Below are positions 6,587 to 14,823 of a stretch of DNA of 39,769 bases, piece after piece (the first letter of the stretch is position 1; each line of letters opens with the position of its first letter). The stretch lies in NCBI GenBank assembly GCA_028223395.1, contig JAOIUG010000011.1:1-39769 (forward strand). Reading direction: 5' to 3'. The notes under the pieces were generated by a model. It was not told the DNA's origin. It saw only the letters and a program-made list of their open reading frames with translations, and made no database searches. This DNA is from Shewanella sp. (GTDB taxonomy: Bacteria; Pseudomonadota; Gammaproteobacteria; Enterobacterales; Shewanellaceae). Made by a program: the position numbers and the translations under genes.

Positions 6587-7870
6587 ATGTCATATCAGGT
6601 GTTAGCCAGGAAATGGCGCCCTGCCACGTTTGAGCAAATGGTTGGCCAGTCACATGTTTTGCATGCGTTGACCAACGCCCTTACACAGCAAAGATTGCAT
6701 CATGCTTATCTATTTTCAGGTACGCGAGGTGTGGGGAAAACCAGTTTAGCGCGCTTATTTGCCAAAGGCTTAAATTGCGAGCAAGGCGTTACAGCAACGC
6801 CATGTGGTCAGTGTTCCGCTTGTGTCGAAATTGCACAAGGGCGCTTTGTTGATTTAATTGAAGTCGATGCCGCCTCACGTACCAAAGTGGACGATACTCG
6901 CGAATTACTCGATAACGTTCAATATCGTCCCAGCCGTGGTCGCTATAAAGTGTATCTTATAGACGAAGTGCACATGCTGTCACGCAGCAGTTTTAACGCA
7001 TTGCTTAAAACGCTCGAAGAGCCTCCTGAACATGTTAAGTTTTTACTTGCCACCACAGATCCGCAACGATTACCTGTAACGGTATTATCACGTTGTTTGC
7101 AGTTTAACTTAAAAAGCCTAACTCAAGAGGAGATCGGTGAGCAGCTCAGTACCGTTTTAAGCGCAGAGTCACTGCCGTTTGACATCCAAGCATTACAGTT
7201 GTTAGCAAAAGCGGCTAATGGCAGTATGCGCGACGCATTAAGTTTGACCGATCAAGCGATCGCTTTTGGCGCAGGGCAAGTCAAACTCGAATTAGTGCAA
7301 ACAATGCTTGGCAGTGTCGATGATCAACATGTCATCGCTTTATTAGCGGCATTAGTTCAAGCCGATGTTATGGCCTTAATGCAAGTTAACGCCAGAGTAT
7401 TGTCCTATGGCGCTGAGCCTGAAGAAGTGTTGTGCAGCTTATTGGGGCTACTGCACCAAATAACCTTGACGCAATTTGCGCCTGCTGCAGCACAATTATC
7501 GCTCTACAGTGAACAAATTCAAGCATTTTCGCAGCAGTTATCCCCAGAGCAGGTACAACTGTATTACCAATTGCTACTAACAGGTCGCAAAGACTTACCT
7601 CATGCACCCGATCCTAAATCAGGCTTAGAAATGGCGTTGCTTAGGGCGGTGACATTTGTGCCGGAGCAGCCAGTACGTCGTTGGGAAAAAAGCACATTCG
7701 CGCCCAAGAAATTGCCAGCCGTTGTCACCTGCCTTGTATCTACCTTGTCGATTCAGGCGGCGCTAACTTGCCGCGCCAAGATGAAGTCTTTCCAGACAGA
7801 GACCACTTTGGCCGGATCTTCTATAACCAAGCACAAATGTCAGCTAAAGGTATTCCACAAATCGCGGTAG
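6587..7870 (+). pseudogene. dnaX: DNA polymerase III tau/gamma subunit, 3'-truncated at about codon 366 and fused out of frame to liuB DNA
   Basis: The clamp-loader ATPase DnaX is intact from ATG 6587 (GGGGAG just upstream) to about Trp366 at 7682-7684. Visible are Walker A GTRGVGKTS (45-53), the zinc cysteines C64, C73, C76 and C79, Walker B YLIDEVHML (124-131) and the sensor-1/SRC region LSRC (167-170). The sequence then changes abruptly to liuB DNA in another frame, and the open frame continues for about 61 unrelated residues ([13 protein letters not shown]...) to a stop at 7870. Domains I-III are kept; the tau-specific domains IV and V (DnaB and polymerase alpha binding) are lost. The 427-residue product is close in length to E. 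coli gamma. The usual downstream ybaB-recR genes are absent. An assembly misjoin is a serious alternative. Confidence 0.9.
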
Positions 7871-8928
7871 TGATGGGGCTTTGTACCGCAGGTGGCGCTT
7901 ATGTGCCCGCGATGGCAGATGAATCGATTATCGTCAAAGAGCAAGGCACTATCTTTCTTGCTGGGCCGCCTCTTGTGAAAGCGGCCACAGGTGAAGAGGT
8001 TACCGCAGAAGAGCTCGGCGGCGCAGAAGTTCACACTAAAATATCCGGTGTGGCTGATCATATGGCGCAAAACGATGAGCACGCATTAGCACTTGCGCGT
8101 CAATCAGTAACCCGTCTTAATCACCAAAAACAGATTGAAGCACGGTTAAGCCCAGTTAAACCGCCTAAGTTCGATATAAGCGAACTGTACGGCATTGTCG
8201 GTACCGATCTTAAAAAGCCTTTCGATGTAAAAGAAGTGATTGCCCGTGTGGTTGATGACTCTGATTTTGACGAATTCAAAGCCAATTACGGCAGCACATT
8301 AGTGTGTGGCTTTGCCCGCATTCATGGCTATCCAGTAGGCATTGTCGCCAATAACGGCATCTTGTTCTCTGAGTCTGCGCAAAAAGGCGCGCACTTTATT
8401 GAGCTGTGTTGTCAGCGCAAAATCCCGCTGCTGTTCTTACAAAATATTACTGGCTTTATGGTGGGAAAAAAGTACGAACATGAAGGTATCGCCAAGCATG
8501 GCGCTAAAATGGTTACCGCAGTTTCATGTGCCAATGTGCCTAAATTCACCGTTATTATTGGTGGCAGCTACGGCGCAGGTAACTACGGCATGTGTGGTCG
8601 CGCCTTTGACCCAACCATGATGTGGATGTGGCCAAACGCTCGTATTTCAGTCATGGGTGGCGAACAGGCTGCTGGCGTTTTAGCCACTGTTAAGCGCGAT
8701 GGATTAAAGCGCAAAGGCGTTGACTGGTCAGATGAAGATGAACAAAATTTCCGTAAGCCTATTGTTGAACAGTACGATAAAGAGGGTCATCCGTACCATG
8801 CCAGTGCACGACTATGGGATGACGGCATTATTGACCCAGCACAAACCCGAGACGTTGTTGGTTTAGCCCTTTCTGCTGCGCTTAATGCGCCCGTAGAAGA
8901 GACTAAATTTGGTGTGTTCCGCATGTAA
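7687..8928 (+). pseudogene. liuB: Methylcrotonyl-CoA carboxylase carboxyltransferase subunit, 3' part lacking ~120 N-terminal codons
   Basis: 413 codons of the carboxyltransferase subunit, starting abruptly at [10 protein letters not shown] inside the dnaX frame. The body is complete to the normal C-terminus: [34 protein letters not shown] (oxyanion-hole region), [37 protein letters not shown] and [18 protein letters not shown] (second oxyanion loop). A TTG at 7681 opens the frame but has no ribosome site, so translation is unlikely. The N-terminal part at 1-320 on the opposite strand complements it almost exactly. liuC follows 40 bp downstream, the normal order. Confidence 0.92.
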
Positions 8929-8968
8929 TGGTCATCCATTGCCATTCATTCACTTTGGAAGCTTAACA

Positions 8969-9871
8969 ATGACGAATCAAACGCAACAAATAACAACCAA
9001 TGCGCTTAGCGAACAGTTAAATTTTGTTAGTTGCACCCTTAAAGAGGGTGTCGCAGAGCTTATTCTTAACCGCCCAGAAAAGCACAACGCTTTTGACGAG
9101 GTGATGATAAGCGAGATGATTAAAGTGCTAGCGCACTTTGCTGATAACTCGCAATGCCAAGTGTTGGTACTAAAAGCTAACGGTAAAAATTTCAGCGCTG
9201 GCGCCGATCTCAACTGGATGCGTAAACAAGCGCAGATGGACTTTAAGCAGAACCTCACCGATGCCAATGAGCTAGCAAAGTTGATGTCGGTACTGGACAA
9301 GTTTCCAAAACCGACGATAGCACAAGTACAAGGCGCCGCTTTTGGAGGCGCACTCGGGCTTATCTGTTGCTGCGATATCGCCCTTGCCAATGCGCGTGCA
9401 AGCTTTTGCCTAAGTGAAGTTAAACTTGGGCTCATTCCAGCCGTCATTAGCCCTTATGTCACTCGCGCGATGGGCCAACGTGCCGCCCGTCGTTACATGC
9501 TGACAGCAGAGCGGTTTGATGTACAAAAAGCACGTGAGCTACAGATCATTCACGAAGTCAGTGACGAGCTTGACCGTGCTGCAGCGCCTATTATTGCGGC
9601 GCTTTTGGCTAACAGCCCACAAGGTATGGCATGGGCAAAAAGCCTGCTTTCAAGCCTTGAGAGCGGCGTGATAGATCAAGCAACACTCGATTACACTAGC
9701 GAGCGCATCGCCAGTATTCGAGGATCAAAAGAGGGCCAAGAAGGTCTGAACGCATTCTTTGACAAGCGCAGCCCTGACTGGACGATTGCAAATAGCTCAA
9801 CGGCCAATGGCTCGGTGACTCAAAGTCCAGTCGATAAAAACCATACTGCTAGCGCGCCAGGAGCCAAATAA
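8969..9871 (+). CDS. liuC: Methylglutaconyl-CoA hydratase (enoyl-CoA hydratase family)
   Basis: 300-residue crotonase-fold enzyme that hydrates 3-methylglutaconyl-CoA to HMG-CoA in leucine degradation. ATG 8969 is used, with GGAAG about 8 nt upstream. Family features: LILNRPEKHNAFDE, FSAGADLNWMRK and AFGGALGLICCCDIALANAR (the two oxyanion-hole segments), and SEVKLGLIPAVISPYV (catalytic Glu region). The C-terminal ~35 residues after KRSPDW are a polar, low-complexity tail (NSSTANGSVTQSPVDK) longer than in most relatives. It is separated from liuD by a single base, indicating tight coupling. Confidence 0.93.
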   Translation: MTNQTQQITTNALSEQLNFVSCTLKEGVAELILNRPEKHNAFDEVMISEMIKVLAHFADNSQCQVLVLKANGKNFSAGADLNWMRKQAQMDFKQNLTDANELAKLMSVLDKFPKPTIAQVQGAAFGGALGLICCCDIALANARASFCLSEVKLGLIPAVISPYVTRAMGQRAARRYMLTAERFDVQKARELQIIHEVSDELDRAAAPIIAALLANSPQGMAWAKSLLSSLESGVIDQATLDYTSERIASIRGSKEGQEGLNAFFDKRSPDWTIANSSTANGSVTQSPVDKNHTASAPGAK

Positions 9872-9872
9872 T

Positions 9873-11942
9873 ATGTTTACTAAATTGCTAATTGCCAACC
9901 GTGGTGAAATTGCCTGCCGTATTATCAAAACGGCGCAGGCGATGGGTGTGCGCACCGTTGCGCTTTATTCCGACGCGGATCTCGACGCTCGTCACGTGGC
10001 GATGGCCGATGAGTCATTCTACTTAGGTGGCAGCGCGCCTGCAGACTCATACCTCAAAGGCGACTTGATCATTGAAATCGCTAAAAAATCGGGTGCGCAA
10101 GCAATTCACCCCGGTTATGGTTTTTTGTCGGAAAATGCCGAATTTGCGTTAAAGTGTGAACAAAGCGGTATCGCTTTTGTTGGCCCTAGCGCCGCAGCGA
10201 TTGACTCGATGGGCAGTAAAAGTGCAGCCAAAGAGATTATGGGCGCTGCTAATGTGCCGCTGGTTCCGGGCTACCATGGTGATGTTCAAGATGATGACGT
10301 ATTGGTCAGTGAAGCCAATGCGATGGGCTTTCCACTGCTTATCAAAGCGGCCTATGGCGGTGGCGGCAAGGGCATGCGTATTGTTGAAAGCAGCGCTGAA
10401 GTATTGGAAGCGATTCAATCAGCCAGACGAGAAGCAATAAGCTCATTTGGTAACGATAAACTGCTGATGGAGCGTTACTTACGCCAACCACGCCATGTAG
10501 AAGTACAAGTGTTTGCTGACAGCTTTGGCAACTGTATCTATCTGTCTGATAGAGATTGCTCTATCCAACGTCGCCATCAAAAAGTGGTTGAAGAGGCGCC
10601 GGCGCCAGGACTCAGTGACGCACTGCGCGTCAGTATGGGCGAAGCGGCAGTGGCAGCAGCCAAAGCCATTAATTATGAAGGCGCTGGCACGGTTGAGTTT
10701 TTGCTTGATACCGATGGCAGTTTCTACTTTATGGAGATGAACACCCGTCTTCAGGTGGAGCATCCGGTCACTGAATTAGTCACTGGGCAAGACTTGGTTA
10801 AATGGCAGTTAATGGTGGCGAGCGGCAGTAAACTGCCACTGTCGCAAGATGAAGTGCGTATTCACGGCCATGCGTTTGAAGTGCGTATATACGCTGAAGA
10901 TCCTCAAAATGACTTCCTGCCCGCCAGTGGTAAGCTTAACTTTTTACGAGAGCCTGAGCAGAGTCAATATGTCCGTATCGACTCTGGGATCCGCGAAAAC
11001 GATGTCATTAGTAACTTTTACGACCCGATGATCTCAAAACTCATTACTTGGGATGAATCACGGCCGCGTGCTCTGCAGCGCCTTGTCCATGCCCTCGCCT
11101 CCTATCAAATTAGCGGTTTAAAGCACAACATTGAGTTTCTGGCTAACATTGCTAAGCATAAAGCTTTTGCGAATGCCGACTTTAGCACCGATTTTATTGA
11201 GCGTTACGGTGACGCACTCATCGGTCACGATCTAAGCGCTGATGCGGCAAAGAGCAAATCTGATGAGCGCCAAACAGCATTGGCCTTAGCGGCCCTTTAT
11301 CAACTTTGCGCCCGAAAAGCAGACGCCAAGCGCTGCGCGATTAACAGTGATGACCCCTATTCACCATGGGGCGCGGTCAGTGGTTTTAGACTCAATAGTG
11401 CCAGTGTGCATCAAGTCGCCTTACTCGATGATGACCAACACGTTAACCACCTTGAATTAACGGAAACACAAGTGGCCAGTCAGTGCTTTTATCGGCTTGC
11501 CATTAACGATACTCAACTCACATTGTCTGGCGAGCTTATTGGCGAGACGCTTCACGCTGAAATCGCTGTAAATAGCCAGTCAATGAAGAGTCGCGCCCAC
11601 AAGATAAAAGTACCTGTTAGCCATGTCGGTGATGACTTTACCCTGTTTATCGGCTCAAGCAGTTATCACTACCAAGCCATTCAATCAGAAGTGATTGAAG
11701 AACAAGATAACTTAGAAGATACACTTAAAGCGCCAATGAACGGTACGATTGTGACTCATCTGGTTGCAGTGGGCGACGCAGTCACTGCAGGCCAAGGCAT
11801 TATGGTCATGGAAGCGATGAAGATGGAGTACACTATCGAATCGCCATTTGACGGTATTGTGAGTGCACTCTTCTTTAACGCCGGTGAACTCGTCAGCGAC
11901 GGCATGCTACTGGCCGACGTTACCGTCAGTGAAAAGGAGTAA
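9873..11942 (+). CDS. liuD: Methylcrotonyl-CoA carboxylase biotin-containing (alpha) subunit
   Basis: 689-residue biotin carboxylase/BCCP fusion that carboxylates its own biotin for transfer to 3-methylcrotonyl-CoA by LiuB. Domains in order: biotin carboxylase N-terminal (FTKLLIANRGEIACRII), ATP-grasp (AAYGGGGKGMRIV; MEMNTRLQVEHPVTE), biotin carboxylase C-terminal (IRENDVISNFYDPMISK), a linker domain, and a C-terminal biotinyl domain with EAMKME. The biotinylated lysine is Lys650. AGGAG precedes the ATG, within the end of liuC. The last 109 nt, including the stop and spacer, are identical to the first of three tandem copies that follow. Without an intact LiuB the subunit would have no partner here. 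Confidence 0.96.
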   Translation: MFTKLLIANRGEIACRIIKTAQAMGVRTVALYSDADLDARHVAMADESFYLGGSAPADSYLKGDLIIEIAKKSGAQAIHPGYGFLSENAEFALKCEQSGIAFVGPSAAAIDSMGSKSAAKEIMGAANVPLVPGYHGDVQDDDVLVSEANAMGFPLLIKAAYGGGGKGMRIVESSAEVLEAIQSARREAISSFGNDKLLMERYLRQPRHVEVQVFADSFGNCIYLSDRDCSIQRRHQKVVEEAPAPGLSDALRVSMGEAAVAAAKAINYEGAGTVEFLLDTDGSFYFMEMNTRLQVEHPVTELVTGQDLVKWQLMVASGSKLPLSQDEVRIHGHAFEVRIYAEDPQNDFLPASGKLNFLREPEQSQYVRIDSGIRENDVISNFYDPMISKLITWDESRPRALQRLVHALASYQISGLKHNIEFLANIAKHKAFANADFSTDFIERYGDALIGHDLSADAAKSKSDERQTALALAALYQLCARKADAKRCAINSDDPYSPWGAVSGFRLNSASVHQVALLDDDQHVNHLELTETQVASQCFYRLAINDTQLTLSGELIGETLHAEIAVNSQSMKSRAHKIKVPVSHVGDDFTLFIGSSSYHYQAIQSEVIEEQDNLEDTLKAPMNGTIVTHLVAVGDAVTAGQGIMVMEAMKMEYTIESPFDGIVSALFFNAGELVSDGMLLADVTVSEKE

Positions 11943-11949
11943 AAGCAAG

Positions 11950-12075
11950 ATGGAGTACATTACATCTTTAGAGTCGCCATTTGACGGTATTGTGAGTGCA
12001 CTCTTCTTTAACGCCGGTGAACTCGTCAGCGACGGCATGCTACTGGCCGACGTTACCGTCAGTGAAAAGGAGTAA
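11950..12075 (+). CDS. Mini-ORF 1: 41-residue copy of the LiuD C-terminus
   Basis: Starts MEYITSLESPFDG and ends VTVSEKE, i.e. the second half of the biotinyl domain, beginning at the Met after the (absent) biotin Lys. AAGGAG overlaps the liuD stop and lies about 10 nt before the ATG, so re-initiation after liuD is plausible. The peptide cannot be biotinylated and is only half a domain. Whether it is made or has any function is unknown. Confidence 0.5.
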   Translation: MEYITSLESPFDGIVSALFFNAGELVSDGMLLADVTVSEKE

Positions 12076-12082
12076 AAGCAAG

Positions 12083-12208
12083 ATGGAATACATTACATCT
12101 TTAGAATCGCCATTTGATGGTGTTGTGACTTCACTCTTCTTTAATGCCGGTGAACTCGTCAGCGACGGCATGCTACTGGCCGACGTTACCGCCAGTGAAA
12201 AGGAGTAA
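12083..12208 (+). CDS. Mini-ORF 2: 41-residue copy of the LiuD C-terminus
   Basis: Same design as mini-ORF 1 and in a different frame because the repeat period is not a multiple of three. It carries four conservative changes (GVVTSLFF instead of GIVSALFF; VTASEKE instead of VTVSEKE) and four synonymous changes, with no stop or frameshift. AAGGAG overlaps the previous stop. Confidence 0.5.
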   Translation: MEYITSLESPFDGVVTSLFFNAGELVSDGMLLADVTASEKE

Positions 12209-12215
12209 AAGCAAG

Positions 12216-12359
12216 ATGGAATACATTACATCTTTAGAATCGCCATTTGACGGTGTTGTGAGTTCACTCTTCTTTAACGCCGGTGAGCTCGTCAGCGACG
12301 GCATGCTACTGGCCGACGTTACAGCCAGCGAAGACGTTACCGCCAGCGAACAGGAGTAA
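12216..12359 (+). CDS. Mini-ORF 3: 47-residue copy of the LiuD C-terminus
   Basis: Third copy, with GVVSSLFF and a C-terminal internal duplication (VTASEDVTASEQE). The stop is followed 3 nt later by the liuE start; CAGGAG at the end of this ORF is the liuE ribosome site. Thus the array leaves the translational hand-over to liuE intact. Confidence 0.5.
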   Translation: MEYITSLESPFDGVVSSLFFNAGELVSDGMLLADVTASEDVTASEQE

Positions 12360-12362
12360 CCA

Positions 12363-13262
12363 ATGTCAGCTTCTTTCCCTAGCAAAGTGAGCATATTTGA
12401 AGTCGGTGCCCGCGACGGCTTGCAAAATGAAAAGCCGGTCACCACGGCAGATAAAATCACTTTGATTGAAGATTTAGCCGCCGCGGGTGTAAAGCGTATC
12501 GAAGCCGCCAGCTTTGTGTCGCCGAAATGGGTACCGCAGATGGCCGATTCAGCCGAGGTACTTAAAGGGGTCACGCGTCAAAGCGGCATTACCTACAGCG
12601 CACTAACACCCAATCTAAAGGGCTTGGAACTTGCGCTTGACGCAGGATGCGATGAGGTTGCCATCTTTGGTGCAGCATCAGAGAGCTTTAGTCAGCGCAA
12701 TATTAACTGCTCAATAGCGGAGTCTATCGCACGCTTTGAACCTGTGATGCAGCTGGCTAAAGCCAATAACATCCGTGTTCGAGGTTATGTATCTTGTGTG
12801 CTGGGCTGTCCTTATGAAGGTGACATAGCGGTTAGCGAAGTCGCACGAGTGTCTGAATTACTTTACAAAATGGGCTGTTACGAGATTTCATTGGGTGACA
12901 CCATTGGCGTTGGCACAGCGCTAAATGCCCGTAGAATGGTTGAAGCGGTTGCCAATGTAGTACCGGTTTCACAGCTAGCACTGCACTTTCATGACACCTA
13001 CGGCCAAGCATTAGCCAACATTTTGGCTTGCTTAGAAACTGGAGTGAGTGTAATTGACTCATCGGTTGCAGGCCTGGGCGGCTGCCCCTATGCCAAAGGC
13101 GCATCGGGCAATTTAGCCACAGAGGATCTAGTGTATATGCTGCATGGACTGGGCATTGAAACCGGCATCGATTTGAACAGGCTTGCAAAGGCAGGTAACA
13201 ACATTAGCCATGCGCTTGGGCGCACCAATGGTGCAAAAGTTGCTCAAGCTATCTCGGTTTAG
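12363..13262 (+). CDS. liuE: Hydroxymethylglutaryl-CoA lyase
   Basis: 299-residue TIM-barrel lyase that cleaves HMG-CoA to acetyl-CoA and acetoacetate, the last step of leucine degradation. Signature residues are present: [10 protein letters not shown] (Arg17, metal ligand Asp18), LHFHDTYG (His208, His210) and the mobile loop [15 protein letters not shown] with the catalytic Cys241 and the ligand Asn250. CAGGAG lies 6-7 nt before ATG 12363. It is part of the liuC-liuD-mini-ORF-liuE run, and the CoA-transferase genes follow after 81 bp. Confidence 0.96.
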   Translation: MSASFPSKVSIFEVGARDGLQNEKPVTTADKITLIEDLAAAGVKRIEAASFVSPKWVPQMADSAEVLKGVTRQSGITYSALTPNLKGLELALDAGCDEVAIFGAASESFSQRNINCSIAESIARFEPVMQLAKANNIRVRGYVSCVLGCPYEGDIAVSEVARVSELLYKMGCYEISLGDTIGVGTALNARRMVEAVANVVPVSQLALHFHDTYGQALANILACLETGVSVIDSSVAGLGGCPYAKGASGNLATEDLVYMLHGLGIETGIDLNRLAKAGNNISHALGRTNGAKVAQAISV

Positions 13263-13343
13263 CCACGAGTTGCTTAAACCGTTTTTAAAGACTTAGCGCT
13301 CACTACAAGCGACTGCGCTTGACCTCTTAATAAGGAGATATAA

Positions 13344-14075
13344 ATGATGGCAGGACTAAATAAAGGACTCAATAAAGTCGTCGGAAGTTATCAACAGGCC
13401 CTAGCAGGTCTAAGCAACGACATGACCGTGATGGTCGGTGGATTTGGTTTATGCGGTATTCCAGAAGGCTTAATTGCTGAGATGGTCAACACAGGTGTAA
13501 CAGGTTTAACCGCAATATCTAACAATGCAGGTGTTGATGACTTCGGTCTAGGACTGTTACTTAAAAGTCGTCAAATCGATACCATGATCGCCTCTTATGT
13601 TGGCGAGAACGCCACGTTTGAGCAGCAGATGCTATCTGGCGAGCTAAACGTTATCTTGACTCCTCAAGGTACATTGGCTGAAAAAATTCGAGCCGGCGGC
13701 GCCGGTATTCCTGCATTTTTCACTGCAACCGGCTATGGCACACCGGTCGCAGAGGGCAAAGAAACCCGTGAAATTGATGGTCGCCATTATGTATTAGAAC
13801 CAGCACTAAAAGCTGACTTTGCCTTAGTTCGTGCATGGAAAGCCGATACCATGGGTAATCTGGTTTTTCGTAAAACCGCCGCCAATTTTAATCCAATGAT
13901 GGCAACGGCAGGTAAAATCACCGTTGTTGAGGCGGAGCACATTGTAGCGCCGGGTGAACTCGACCCTGATCATATCCACACACCAGGGATCTACGTTAAC
14001 CGTATTATCCAAGGCAAGTTCGAGAAACGCATCGAGCAACGCACCATCAAAGCTAATGCTGACGTCAGCAAATAA
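13344..14075 (+). CDS. scoA: 3-oxoacid (acetoacetate/succinyl) CoA-transferase subunit A
   Basis: 243-residue subunit of a two-component family I CoA-transferase. [13 protein letters not shown] near the N-terminus is the glycine-rich family signature, followed by [12 protein letters not shown] and [16 protein letters not shown]. It probably moves CoA from succinyl-CoA to the acetoacetate released by LiuE. AAGGAG precedes ATG 13344 (a second ATG follows immediately). Subunit B begins 12 bp after its stop. Confidence 0.93.
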   Translation: MMAGLNKGLNKVVGSYQQALAGLSNDMTVMVGGFGLCGIPEGLIAEMVNTGVTGLTAISNNAGVDDFGLGLLLKSRQIDTMIASYVGENATFEQQMLSGELNVILTPQGTLAEKIRAGGAGIPAFFTATGYGTPVAEGKETREIDGRHYVLEPALKADFALVRAWKADTMGNLVFRKTAANFNPMMATAGKITVVEAEHIVAPGELDPDHIHTPGIYVNRIIQGKFEKRIEQRTIKANADVSK

Positions 14076-14087
14076 GGGAGCGACACA

Positions 14088-14744
14088 ATGGCATTATCAA
14101 GAGAACAACTGGCACAGCGTGTAGCACAAGAACTGCAAGATGGCTTTTACGTTAACCTAGGCATTGGAATTCCAACATTAGTTGCCAACTATATCCCAGA
14201 AGGGATTGAGGTAATGTTGCAATCAGAAAATGGTTTACTGGGTATGGGCGAGTTCCCAACAGAAGAGACCATCGATGCTGACTTAATCAATGCGGGTAAG
14301 CAAACCGTTACTACAGTCGATGGCGCATCATTTTTCTCATCAAGCGAGAGTTTTGCCATGATCCGTGGCGGCCATGTCGATTTAACGGTGCTCGGCGCCT
14401 TTGAAGTCGATGAACAAGGCTCTATCGCCTCTTGGATGATCCCTGGAAAATTAATCAAAGGCATGGGCGGCGCGATGGATTTAGTGGCCGGCGCTGACAA
14501 TATTATCGTCACCATGATGCACGCCGATAAAAAAGGTCACTCTAAGCTGCTGCCCAAATGTGAACTACCGTTGACAGGTTTTGGCTGTATCAAACGTGTA
14601 TTAACCGATTTAGCCTTTATGGAGATCAAAGACGGTGCCTTCCATCTATTAGAACGAGCACCGGGTGTATCCGTTGCAGAGATAGTCTCTAAAACCGCTG
14701 GCAAGTTGATTGTGCCAGCACATGTGCCTGAAATGCGCGTTTAA
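14088..14744 (+). CDS. scoB: 3-oxoacid (acetoacetate/succinyl) CoA-transferase subunit B
   Basis: 218-residue catalytic subunit. The active-site glutamate that forms the glutamyl-CoA intermediate is in QSENGLLGMG (Glu47). GIGIPTLVANYIPEG and the later MVHADKKG-like MMHADKKGHSKLL are also typical. GGGAG precedes the ATG. It is the last gene of the liu block and is followed by a strong hairpin. Confidence 0.94.
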   Translation: MALSREQLAQRVAQELQDGFYVNLGIGIPTLVANYIPEGIEVMLQSENGLLGMGEFPTEETIDADLINAGKQTVTTVDGASFFSSSESFAMIRGGHVDLTVLGAFEVDEQGSIASWMIPGKLIKGMGGAMDLVAGADNIIVTMMHADKKGHSKLLPKCELPLTGFGCIKRVLTDLAFMEIKDGAFHLLERAPGVSVAEIVSKTAGKLIVPAHVPEMRV

Positions 14745-14758
14745 TCCATCAAGCTCAA

Positions 14759-14789
14759 CGGCAAGACGCCTTCAAGCTGCGTCTTGCCG
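14759..14789. terminator. Hairpin between convergent scoB and the chemoreceptor gene
   Basis: Perfect 11-bp stem CGGCAAGACGC/GCGTCTTGCCG with a 9-nt loop. There is no T-run on either strand, so it may stop both transcripts only weakly or protect mRNA ends. Confidence 0.7.
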
Positions 14790-14823
14790 GTCAAAAGCGT
14801 TCAAGATGGGCGATTATCTCAAC

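Larger units (their letters stand above)
11823..12359 (+). repeat. 133-bp tandem repeat array derived from the end of liuD (parent plus three copies)
   Basis: The parent segment is 11823-11949 in liuD (127 bp, starting at the Met codon just after the biotinyl Lys). Copies begin at 11950, 12083 and 12216 with a period of 133 bp. Each copy has a 6-bp insertion near its start (ITSLES in place of TIES). The parent and copy 1 are identical over 11841-11949/11974-12082. Copies 1 and 2 differ at 8 positions. Copy 3 also has an internal duplication encoding DVTASE. Confidence 0.97.

Noticed and set aside
7384-7600. Programmed frameshift site producing gamma in dnaX
   Set aside because: I saw no A6G-type slippery site before the breakpoint; the A6G at 7686-7692 is at the junction itself and no following frame restores tau.
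6587-7870. A purposeful gamma-only DnaX or a genuine DnaX-LiuB fusion protein
   Set aside because: The tail after residue 366 is liuB DNA read out of frame, so it is not an evolved domain; the length match with gamma may be chance.
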